Of a DNA stretch of 13,557 bases, positions 7,195-13,005 are shown piece after piece; within the stretch, counting starts at the first letter, position 1, and each line of letters starts with the position of its first letter. The position numbers and the translations under genes are program-made. The notes beneath the pieces are model-generated. The model was given only the letters and a program-made list of their open reading frames with translations. It searched no databases and was not told where the DNA came from. Location: assembly GCA_036501345.1 (NCBI GenBank), contig DASYAN010000081.1:1-13557 (forward strand). The letters run 5' to 3'. This DNA comes from DASYAN01 sp036501345 (lineage in GTDB: Bacteria > Chloroflexota > Ktedonobacteria > Ktedonobacterales > Ktedonobacteraceae).

Positions 7195-8265
7195 ATGAGC
7201 AATCTCCGTGCAGCTCTCATTACACCATTATCAGGATCGCTCGCTTTGTTTGGACATGCAAGTGCCGAAGGGCTTACTTTATGGTCAAAATATGCTGCCC
7301 AGTTGCCGCCTCCATGGAGCAGTGTAACGCTGGAGGTCCACAATAGTACACCTGATCCGGCAGCAGCTATGCGCACCGTTCTCGCTTCCCAACCAGATAT
7401 CATCTTTGGTCCCTACGGGAGCCATCCTATGCTCACTGCCATGCGTGTGGCAGATCGTGTTGTCTGGAACCATGGGGGAGCAACGTCTCAACTTTGTCAA
7501 TCAACATTCCCTCTGGTGATCAACATCCTCTCGCCTGCTACAACCTATTTCACTGGTGTTTTACAAGCAGTGCGTGCGGTAGACGCAAGTGCAACTCGAG
7601 TGACTATCTTCCATACATCTACTTCCTTTGGCAAAGATGTTGCCATCGGGGCAATCTGTGCTGCCGCAGAACTGCACTTTGAGTCTCAAGTTATTTCTTT
7701 TTCACCTTCTCATATCCAAAACGAAGAAATCTTCTTACCTCCCGCAGATGTTTTGCTTGTGGCAGGCAGTTTTGCCGACGAGTTGGCGATAGCTCCACTT
7801 GTACTGAGGCTTCCCTGGCGTGCTACGGCATTTATCGGAGCAGGGGTCGATCAAGTGCTCGCCACATTGGGAGAACTACGTGAAGGATTGTTGGGGCCAA
7901 CTCAGTGGATGCCCAATGCCACCCTTGAACCAGATGAGGGACCAACGGCTGACTGGTTTGTGACAAAGTATCGCCATATGACAGGAGAAGATGCCTCCTA
8001 CCCCGCAACCCAGGCTTTTGCCGCAGGCTTGCTATGCGCACGATGCCTGCGAGACTGCGGGATATGCGAGGACACCAAACAGCTTGCAACTGCTCACCAA
8101 CTAGCCTGCCGCACACTGTACGGAGATTTTCGCATTGACCCTGATAACGGTTTACAGATCGGCCATCAGGTTCTCACTGTCCAGTGGCAACAAGGTCAAC
8201 GCAGGGTCGTATGGCCACCAGCACAAGCAGAACGCCCCTTAGACTATCCTCTTGGAATACTATGA
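7195..8265 (+). CDS. Type-1 periplasmic-binding-fold (Leu/Ile/Val-binding-like) protein without signal peptide
   Basis: A protein of 356 residues with the fold of branched-chain amino-acid or amide ABC substrate-binding proteins. RAALITPLSGSLALFGH near the N-terminus corresponds to the first strand of the mature domain in this family. DIIFGPYGSHPMLTAMRVADR, RVTIFHTSTSFGKDVAIGA, DVLLVAGSFADELA and SYPATQAFAAGLL follow in family order. No secretion signal or lipobox precedes the domain, and no permease or ATPase gene is nearby. It is therefore more likely a cytoplasmic ligand sensor (compare the AmiC type) than a transporter component. The start ATG 7195 is chosen for GGAAAGG ten bases upstream. 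ATG 7162 is possible, but GAGGA sits only one base before it, and its 11 extra residues do not form a signal peptide. The ligand is unknown. Confidence 0.82.
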   Translation: MSNLRAALITPLSGSLALFGHASAEGLTLWSKYAAQLPPPWSSVTLEVHNSTPDPAAAMRTVLASQPDIIFGPYGSHPMLTAMRVADRVVWNHGGATSQLCQSTFPLVINILSPATTYFTGVLQAVRAVDASATRVTIFHTSTSFGKDVAIGAICAAAELHFESQVISFSPSHIQNEEIFLPPADVLLVAGSFADELAIAPLVLRLPWRATAFIGAGVDQVLATLGELREGLLGPTQWMPNATLEPDEGPTADWFVTKYRHMTGEDASYPATQAFAAGLLCARCLRDCGICEDTKQLATAHQLACRTLYGDFRIDPDNGLQIGHQVLTVQWQQGQRRVVWPPAQAERPLDYPLGIL

Positions 8266-8325
8266 GTACCTGTGACAAGGTCCACTTTGTATCCCTCTTC
8301 TATACTTGGCCTATGTGGTACTGAC

Positions 8326-9000
8326 TCAACCTTTTGGCTGGCAGGCCCAAGTGATAGTATGCGTATTTTTGAGACCTTGGAAATAGAATAAACCGGGTGT
8401 ACAGGCATTGAGTGGTATTGAGACCGCTACCGTCACACTTTTACCCGGAGGAAGACTCCCATTAGGGGGATTAAAGACAACATGGCCTGGAAAGTCCACG
8501 TACGCAATCCAATTTAGATTGCCCTGAGCAGTATTTCTAGAAGACACTTTGGCAAGGCATACAAATGCCGTGTTTTGCGCGTTTTTCTGGCAGTCGCGAC
8601 TTCCGATAAAACTCATTGACAATGGTTGCAAATCAAGGATAGGTGGTACCTTGATGTTATTCGTAAACGCAAGCTTCAAGCTCTGGCCATTAGTAGCTAC
8701 CGCGTTGGGGCCTGTGTACTTACCAGCTGCAACTTTCCCGTTCACTGTGAGGTCGAGAGTATCTCCTACCTTAAGGTCTTTGCGCTTGATATCATGCGGA
8801 AAAATGGGCTTCCCGGCAGGATGTTGGCTAATATCTACGAAAACAGCTGTGGTTGCACTCGGTTGCTTTCCTACGCTTGGCTTGGCAAAAGAAACCGAGG
8901 GAATGATCAAGAGTACTCCAACGACGGCAATAAGAAGGAGCAGACAAGCAACTCTCGCTGCCAGTGGTCCTCCAAGCTTGTCAAGGGAACTCTGCTTCAT
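8326..9000 (-). CDS. Secreted protein with a C-terminal Ig-like (BACON-like) cysteine-containing domain
   Basis: A protein of 224 residues of unknown function. Residues 16-38 form a hydrophobic signal segment, probably cleaved after SFA (Ala39). A middle region (about 49-118) has PIFPHDIKRKDLKVGDTLDL and resembles a small beta-rich domain. From ILDLQP (121) to WAC (220) a domain of about 100 residues carries FNPPNGSLPPGKSV, a pattern common in immunoglobulin-like BACON-type domains, and Cys137, Cys148, Cys200 and Cys220, which could form two disulfides. The domain recurs almost unchanged in the gene ending at 9521. The start is fixed by AAGGAG seven bases before ATG at 9000. It converges on the binding-protein gene with 60 bp between stops. 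The fold call is an inference from pattern; the extracytoplasmic location is likely. Confidence 0.82.
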   Translation of the reverse strand: MKQSSLDKLGGPLAARVACLLLLIAVVGVLLIIPSVSFAKPSVGKQPSATTAVFVDISQHPAGKPIFPHDIKRKDLKVGDTLDLTVNGKVAAGKYTGPNAVATNGQSLKLAFTNNIKVPPILDLQPLSMSFIGSRDCQKNAQNTAFVCLAKVSSRNTAQGNLNWIAYVDFPGHVVFNPPNGSLPPGKSVTVAVSIPLNACTPGLFYFQGLKNTHTITWACQPKG

Positions 9001-9024
9001 GGTAGTCTCCTTTTCTCTTATCTA

Positions 9025-9095
9025 AGAGCTTATCCAGTTAGCCTGATTTTGCTGCTGAATGCAAGTATCTTCAGTAAAGTTTCTGGATAAGTTCT
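9025..9095. repeat. 13-bp inverted repeat ahead of the secreted-protein gene (possible miniature element)
   Basis: AGAGCTTATCCAG (9025-9037) can pair with CTGGATAAGTTCT (9083-9095) along 13 positions with a single G-T wobble. The two arms enclose 45 bp. TA occurs just outside the left arm (9023-9024) and at the right boundary (9095-9096), as in TA-targeting elements. It lies in the 5' leader of the minus-strand gene starting at 9000. It could be a MITE remnant or a leader hairpin. Confidence 0.45.
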
Positions 9096-9243
9096 ACAGC
9101 TGTTTGCTGAAGGATTGAGTCATCAATAATGAGTGAACTAATGACATGTATGCTGGTTCAATCCTTCCAAATGCTGCTGTCTCTATCTTCTCATTTTCCA
9201 GGCTCCTGTCTTAAGAATACTTGATGCACAAGCTTTTCAGCCA

Positions 9244-9285
9244 GGGAAAAAGAGGGACAACTTGGAGGGAAAAGGGGGACAACTT
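9244..9285 (+). repeat. Two adjacent copies of a GGGAAAA-GGGACA repeat
   Basis: GGGAAAAAGAGGGACAACTT (9244-9263) and GGGAAAAGGGGGACAACTT (9267-9285) are near-identical direct repeats separated by three bases. Read on the other strand they give AAGTTGTCCC followed by C/T-rich sequence, reminiscent of the multiple terminal repeats of IS21-family elements. No transposase is present in the window. Confidence 0.6.
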
Positions 9286-9446
9286 TCTATAGCTTCCTTC
9301 TCTTGAGCTCAGTTCAAAAACTGCAAAGATAGAGCACAGTAAATAGTGTAGTATTCCTCAGGTAGCTGACTTATAGGGCAGGCATCACCGAGGAAGACAA
9401 ATTGCCGTCAAGTAGAGTGTAACAGAAGGTCGCACCTTCCGCCCAG

Positions 9447-9464
9447 GGGAAAAGAGGGACAGTT
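9447..9464 (+). repeat. Third copy of the GGGAAAA-GGGACA repeat
   Basis: GGGAAAAGAGGGACAGTT matches the pair at 9244-9285 in the same orientation, about 160 bp downstream of them and 57 bp from the lipoprotein stop. Confidence 0.55.
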
Positions 9465-9520
9465 ATCACTCTATTCTTTTTCTGCACTTGGGCTATATGA
9501 TACCAAGCGAAACATTTCGA

Positions 9521-10069
9521 TCAGCAAGCCCAGGTGATGGTGTGCGTATTGATGGGACCTCGAAAATAAAACAAACCGGGTGTACAGGCATTGAGTGGCA
9601 CGGTGATCGTCACAACTACACTTTGACCAGGGGGCAGACTACCACTAGACGGATTGAAGACAATCTGGCCTGGGACATCTGTGTATGAGCTCCAATTCAG
9701 ATAGCTCTGGTTGCTCGCTCTAGAAAGCACTCTGGCCAAGCAAATATAGGCTGTGGTTTTCTGACAGTCGCGATGTCCGAGCAGACTCATTGATGCCGGT
9801 TGTAGATCAAGGATGGCTGGTGCTGCCGGAGGTTGAGTAGGGGGCACAGTGGGCAAAGGAGTTGGCACCGCTGTTGGCTGTGTCGTTGGAGTTGGAACTA
9901 GCGTAGGCATTGGAGTCTTGGTCAAGCGTTGCACTGGTCCTGTTGCCGCTGACCCACAAGCAGTGAGCATACCAGCAACACAGAGAATGAGAGCAGTGGT
10001 AGTTATTCGCTTCCCTCTAAGAAACCGTAAAAAGCTGATTCGTTGCTCGTAAAACTTAAAATACCTCAT
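9521..10069 (-). CDS. Lipoprotein with Thr/Pro linker and the same Ig-like cysteine-containing domain
   Basis: A predicted lipoprotein of 182 residues, function unknown. A basic N-terminus and hydrophobic stretch end in the lipobox LTAC, with lipidation expected at Cys38. A Pro/Thr-rich linker spans about residues 52-84. The domain from ILDLQP (86-91) to the C-terminal TWAC (179-182) then repeats the tail of the protein at 8326-9000, including Cys102, Cys110, Cys162 and Cys182, LPPGQSV and NACTPGLFYF. The stop follows directly after the last Cys. The start ATG at 10069-10067 is preferred over an in-frame ATG 12 codons upstream, because GGGAGGA sits seven bases before it. It probably displays the domain on the outer face of the membrane. 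It is divergent from the riboflavin operon. Confidence 0.82.
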   Translation of the reverse strand: MRYFKFYEQRISFLRFLRGKRITTTALILCVAGMLTACGSAATGPVQRLTKTPMPTLVPTPTTQPTAVPTPLPTVPPTQPPAAPAILDLQPASMSLLGHRDCQKTTAYICLARVLSRASNQSYLNWSSYTDVPGQIVFNPSSGSLPPGQSVVVTITVPLNACTPGLFYFRGPINTHTITWAC

Positions 10070-10132
10070 AGCAGTCCTCCCTGATAGAAAAAACACTACG
10101 GTCAATTCTTGATACAGGCATAGCCTCCTCTC

Positions 10133-10160
10133 ATATTACAACATACGCCCGAGGTCACAA
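10133..10160 (-). promoter_or_regulatory. Possible promoter of the lipoprotein gene
   Basis: On the minus strand, TTGTGA (10160-10155) is followed after 16 bases by TAATAT (10138-10133), about 64 bp before the lipoprotein start. The match is moderate. The -35 overlaps the left arm of an inverted repeat. Confidence 0.35.
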
Positions 10161-10178
10161 GCACATGGAACTGACCTC
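10151..10178. promoter_or_regulatory. Inverted repeat, candidate operator between divergent promoters
   Basis: GAGGTCA (10151-10157) and TGACCTC (10172-10178) are perfect inverted 7-mers whose centres lie 21 bp apart, about two helical turns. The left arm overlaps the putative -35 of the lipoprotein promoter, and the right arm lies 16 bp upstream of the riboflavin operon -35. The geometry suits a dimeric regulator; no regulator gene is adjacent. Confidence 0.35.
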
Positions 10179-10194
10179 CATAGTCCATAATGGC

Positions 10195-10224
10195 TTGACA
10201 AGTGCCTTACTTTTACGCTATTTT
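10195..10224 (+). promoter_or_regulatory. Promoter of the riboflavin operon
   Basis: A perfect -35 TTGACA (10195-10200), an 18-base spacer and TATTTT (10219-10224) lie 34 bp before the FMN aptamer. Confidence 0.6.
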
Positions 10225-10257
10225 CTATATAGAAAAGAAAAAGTTCATACTAAATAT

Positions 10258-10392
10258 GTCTTCGGGGCAGGGTGAGGGAGCGCATCAGCATTCCCAATTC
10301 CCGATCGGCGGTAGAGCCCGCAACCCGTTGCAATGCAACGGTGGATCTGGGGAAGTTCCAGAGCCGACGGTATAGTCCGGATGGGAGAAGAC
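10258..10392 (+). ncRNA. FMN riboswitch (RFN element)
   Basis: A cis-acting RNA that senses flavin mononucleotide and represses riboflavin genes. The conserved blocks appear in order: CTTCGGGGCAGGGTGAGGG near the 5' end, GATCGGCGGTAGAGCCCGC in the middle (about 10301-10320), and GAGCCGACGGTATAGTCCGG followed by ATGGGAGAAGAC at the 3' end. P1 closes between GTCTTC (10258-10263) and GAAGAC (10387-10392). A variable stem forms in AACCCGTTGCAATGCAACGG. It lies directly upstream of ribBA-ribH-ribE. Confidence 0.96.
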
Positions 10393-10579
10393 ACTGCGAT
10401 ATGGTCTTACCTAGAAAATACCTCTTTGTGGTATTTCCTCTGATCATACGTCTCAAACGTCTTTGCACGCTAGCAGACTAGCCTGTATTTTTCAGGAGAT
10501 GCCTGCCTTCTGCTCCCATCGCGTTCCTTCAACCTGCTTCGTATCCATCTTCTATGCTATACTGAAAGGACAAGAAGCA
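10393..10579 (+). promoter_or_regulatory. Riboflavin-operon leader: candidate expression platform
   Basis: This is the 187-bp leader between the FMN aptamer and the ribBA start. Three competing structures can be read: AAATACC (10416-10422) with GGTATTT (10430-10436); GCTAG (10469-10473) with CTAGC (10478-10482) ahead of five Ts (10488-10492); and the long-range CCTAGAAAATAC (10410-10421) with GTATTTTTCAGG (10485-10496), 11 of 12 positions pairing. The last excludes the first, so they could act as terminator/antiterminator alternatives. The 5-bp stem before the Ts is weak for a terminator, so the mechanism is undecided. Confidence 0.45.
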
Positions 10580-11881
10580 GTGCATGATACAGTGAACTGT
10601 GCCCTATCCATCCCTGAAGCCGTAGGCGAGTTGCGTGCTGGTAGAATGGTAATCATTTGCGATGACGAGAGCCGTGAGAACGAAGCGGATCTTTGTTTGG
10701 CAGCGCAATTCGCAACACCAGAGGCCATCAACTTTTTTGCTCATCATGCATGTGGTCTCATTTGCGTTGCGCTTTCAGGCGAGCGATTGGATACGTTACA
10801 CATCCCCCTGGCGGAGCACAAGCAAGAACCACTACAAGGGACGGCATTCACCAACTCCGTAGATGCTCGCTATACAACCACAACAGGGATCTCTGCACGT
10901 GATCGGGCCACAACCATTCGCACGCTGATTAATCCAATGACCAAACCCCACGATCTAGCACAACCCGGACATACCTTCCCATTGCGTGCACGCCCAGGAG
11001 GCACATTGGAGCGACGGGGGCATACCGAGGCATCAGTCGATCTGATGCGTATTGCAGGACTGGAACCGGGCGCGGTCATTTGCGAGATTCTCGATGCCAA
11101 TGGCGAAACCGCTCATGGTGAGGTCCTACTTGAGATGGCTCGCCAGTGGAACATAGGTATTATTTCGGTCGATACTATTGCACGCTATCGCCAGGAACAT
11201 ACCGTCAGCCTGATCGCAGAGATACAACTGCCTACTCCCATAGCCACCTTTCAGCTGCTCGATTACCAGGAAATAGCAACAGGACAACACTACCTCGCCC
11301 TGGTACTGGGCGATCTCAAGGAGTTCCAGAAGCACCCACCACTCCTACGCCTCCAATCGGCCTGTGCCACCGGAGACATCTTCGGCTCCCAACGCTGTGA
11401 CTGTCAGGCACAACTCCATAGTGCCTTACAAATTATTGCCGCAGAGGGACAAGGATTACTCCTCTATCTTCCCCAGGAAGGCCGAGGCATCGGACTAGGT
11501 GCCAAACTTCAGGCCTATGCACTCCAGGACCAGGGATATGATACCGTCGATGCTAACACACAACTTGGCTATCCAGTTGACGCTCGCTCCTATGCAACAG
11601 CTATCGAGATTCTACACACCATGCACATTTCCCACGTACGGCTGATGACGAATAGCCCTCATAAGATCCAGACATTGACAGAAGCTGGTATTATTGTAGA
11701 ACGCGTTTCCATTGAAATTGCGCCAAACACATCAAATACTCATTATATGAATACTAAACAGCAGCGTCTCGGGCATATGCTTACCACACTGTATACTTCA
11801 CTTGACGCAGATATACTACAAAGAAAGGGAAACAGCCATAATGGCATATCCACCTGCACTTCTACCACCCACGGATCTTGA
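10580..11881 (+). CDS. ribBA: Bifunctional DHBP synthase / GTP cyclohydrolase II RibBA
   Basis: A two-domain cytoplasmic enzyme that feeds both branches of riboflavin synthesis. The N-terminal half makes 3,4-dihydroxy-2-butanone 4-phosphate from ribulose 5-phosphate; the C-terminal half opens GTP to the diaminopyrimidine. Visible motifs are DDESRENEADL (28-38), HHACGLICVAL, TTTGISARDRATTI and RRGHTEASVDL in the first domain. In the second are the zinc ligands Cys262, Cys273 and Cys275 in CATGDIFGSQRCDC, followed by LPQEGRGIGLGAKLQAYALQ and MTNSPHKI. I chose GTG 10580 (433 residues) because AAAGGA lies about nine bases upstream and family similarity begins just after it. In-frame ATG 10499 and TTG 10463 would add residues unlike the family and lie within the leader structures. 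It overlaps ribH by 41 bp and is first in the FMN-controlled operon. Confidence 0.96.
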   Translation: MHDTVNCALSIPEAVGELRAGRMVIICDDESRENEADLCLAAQFATPEAINFFAHHACGLICVALSGERLDTLHIPLAEHKQEPLQGTAFTNSVDARYTTTTGISARDRATTIRTLINPMTKPHDLAQPGHTFPLRARPGGTLERRGHTEASVDLMRIAGLEPGAVICEILDANGETAHGEVLLEMARQWNIGIISVDTIARYRQEHTVSLIAEIQLPTPIATFQLLDYQEIATGQHYLALVLGDLKEFQKHPPLLRLQSACATGDIFGSQRCDCQAQLHSALQIIAAEGQGLLLYLPQEGRGIGLGAKLQAYALQDQGYDTVDANTQLGYPVDARSYATAIEILHTMHISHVRLMTNSPHKIQTLTEAGIIVERVSIEIAPNTSNTHYMNTKQQRLGHMLTTLYTSLDADILQRKGNSHNGISTCTSTTHGS

Positions 11882-12329
11882 TGGACACGGACTCAGAATC
11901 GGAATAGTCATTGCTCGCTATAACTGGCATATCACTAGCGCTATGCTCACCCTTGCCCAGGAAACATTGGTCCACTTAGGCGTCACAGCAGAGGACATCC
12001 ATATAGTGAGCGTTGCTGGATCATTTGAATTGGCAACGATGGCCCAGGCTATGCTTGCCTATGATAGCTACGATGCACTGATCTGCTTTGGGTGTGTGAT
12101 GAAAGGAGCAACGCGTCACGATGTCGTTGTCGGAGATGCAACAGCACAAGGCATCCAACAAGTAGCGCTCAGCACAGGGGTTCCTATCGTCTTTGGTGTG
12201 ATATGTGCAGAAAACCAGCAGCAAGCTAAAGAGCGGGTGGAACGAGGCCGAGAGTGTGCTGAAACGGCAATAGAAATGGCTCAAACAATACAGAAATTCA
12301 AGCATAAGAAAAATCAGCAGGAGGGTTAG
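11841..12329 (+). CDS. ribH: 6,7-dimethyl-8-ribityllumazine synthase RibH
   Basis: This enzyme condenses the ribitylamino-uracil with dihydroxybutanone phosphate to give lumazine, the penultimate step of riboflavin synthesis; family members form pentamers or 60-mer shells. It has 162 residues, normal length. Motifs are IVIARYNW (22-29), VAGSFELA (58-65, usually VPGSFELP), GCVMKGATRHD (84-94) with the proton-transfer His93, and VPIVFGVICAENQQQA. The segment after that His, HDVVV, differs from the commoner HFDYV pattern and could shift assembly or activity slightly. The start ATG 11841 has GAAAGGG 11 bases upstream and lies inside the 3' end of ribBA in another frame, a 41-bp overlap that suggests translational coupling. 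Confidence 0.95.
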   Translation: MAYPPALLPPTDLDGHGLRIGIVIARYNWHITSAMLTLAQETLVHLGVTAEDIHIVSVAGSFELATMAQAMLAYDSYDALICFGCVMKGATRHDVVVGDATAQGIQQVALSTGVPIVFGVICAENQQQAKERVERGRECAETAIEMAQTIQKFKHKKNQQEG

Positions 12330-12330
12330 C

Positions 12331-12921
12331 ATGTATTCAGGTATTGTTGAAGAAATAGGCACAGTCAAGCATTGTAATCCAACAGATCTCGTCATCGAGG
12401 CCAACCAAGTACTCGATGATCTTGCAATTAAGGATAGCATCGCCGTCGACGGCGTCTGCCTTACTGTTACCGAGCTGGGAGATAGCTGGTTCAGGGTAGA
12501 TGTAATGCCCGAGACTCTACGTTGTACCGATCTTGGTAGCTTACAATTGGAAGCAAAAGTTAATCTTGAGCGCTCTCTTGCGGCAAACGGGCGTATTGGT
12601 GGTCACATGGTCCAAGGCCATGTCGAGGCATGCATTCCGGTCCTCTCTATTCAGGAGGACGGTATTGGCCTGTCAGTCGAATTTGCCTTGCCTGTTCATC
12701 TGCGTCCATATATCGTGTCTAAAGGATTCGTTGCCTTAAACGGCATCAGCTTGACTGTCGTAGAGGTAAAAGATGACCGGTTCTCAATTGCACTCATCCC
12801 TTATACACGCGAACATACAAATCTGGGTCAGCTACAAGTCGGAACGAAGCTAAACCTGGAAACCGATATCTTGGGACGCTATATAGCACAGCATTTGCGC
12901 ACCATTCAAGAACAGACATGA
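12331..12921 (+). CDS. ribE: Riboflavin synthase alpha chain RibE
   Basis: A trimeric enzyme that disproportionates two lumazine molecules into riboflavin and a pyrimidine returned to RibH. It has 196 residues with two homologous lumazine-binding barrels. The first begins MYSGIVEEIG (family MFTGIVE) and carries DGVCLTV (40-46). The second follows GRIGGHMVQGHVE (87-99) and carries LNGISLTV, then a C-terminal helix. ATG 12331 lies one base after the ribH stop, with GGAGGG at 12320-12325 inside the ribH end. It is the last gene of the FMN-riboswitch operon; ribD is missing from the cluster. Some naming schemes call this gene ribC. Confidence 0.96.
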   Translation: MYSGIVEEIGTVKHCNPTDLVIEANQVLDDLAIKDSIAVDGVCLTVTELGDSWFRVDVMPETLRCTDLGSLQLEAKVNLERSLAANGRIGGHMVQGHVEACIPVLSIQEDGIGLSVEFALPVHLRPYIVSKGFVALNGISLTVVEVKDDRFSIALIPYTREHTNLGQLQVGTKLNLETDILGRYIAQHLRTIQEQT

Positions 12922-12934
12922 TAGCTTTCTGTAC

Positions 12935-12953
12935 GGCCTAATTTCATTAGGTC
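12935..12953. other. Hairpin in the ribE / histidine-kinase convergent gap
   Basis: GGCCTAAT (12935-12942) pairs with ATTAGGTC (12946-12953) around a TTC loop: eight pairs, one of them G-T. An A-run follows on the plus strand, and no T-run follows on either strand in the reading direction. It is therefore not a standard intrinsic terminator, though it lies where both convergent genes should end. Confidence 0.45.
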
Positions 12954-13005
12954 AGAAAAAAATTTGCAGATGATAGGCTGCTCTCTAGAGCAACCGATAA
13001 ATGCA

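Larger units (their letters stand above)
9096..9520. other. Intergenic stretch without a recognisable gene
   Basis: This 425-bp stretch has no convincing coding region on either strand. It holds three copies of a G/A-rich repeat (annotated separately) and a small hairpin with GAAGGT and ACCTTC arms at 9426-9440. The rest, about 9290-9420, shows nothing I can interpret. The G/A-rich repeats suggest mobile-element debris. Confidence 0.6.

Noticed and set aside
9290..9420. Small gene or RNA in the gap between the paralogues
   Set aside because: No open frame has a ribosome site, and I could recognise no RNA family.
9244..9464. CRISPR array
   Set aside because: There are only three short repeat units, with spacers of 3 and about 160 bases, and no cas genes.
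10070..10105. Lipoprotein starting 12 codons upstream, at 10105
   Set aside because: The strong GGGAGGA site lies immediately before the ATG at 10069, and the extra residues would lengthen an already long signal region.
10463..10579. RibBA starting at TTG 10463 or ATG 10499
   Set aside because: The extra residues do not match the family, the AGGAG before ATG 10499 touches the start codon, and the region is part of the riboswitch leader.
11802..11840. RibH starting at TTG 11802
   Set aside because: ATG 11841 has a ribosome site and gives the normal family length.
12935..12953. Intrinsic terminator after ribE
   Set aside because: The hairpin is followed by As, not Ts, on the plus strand, and by no T-run on the minus strand.
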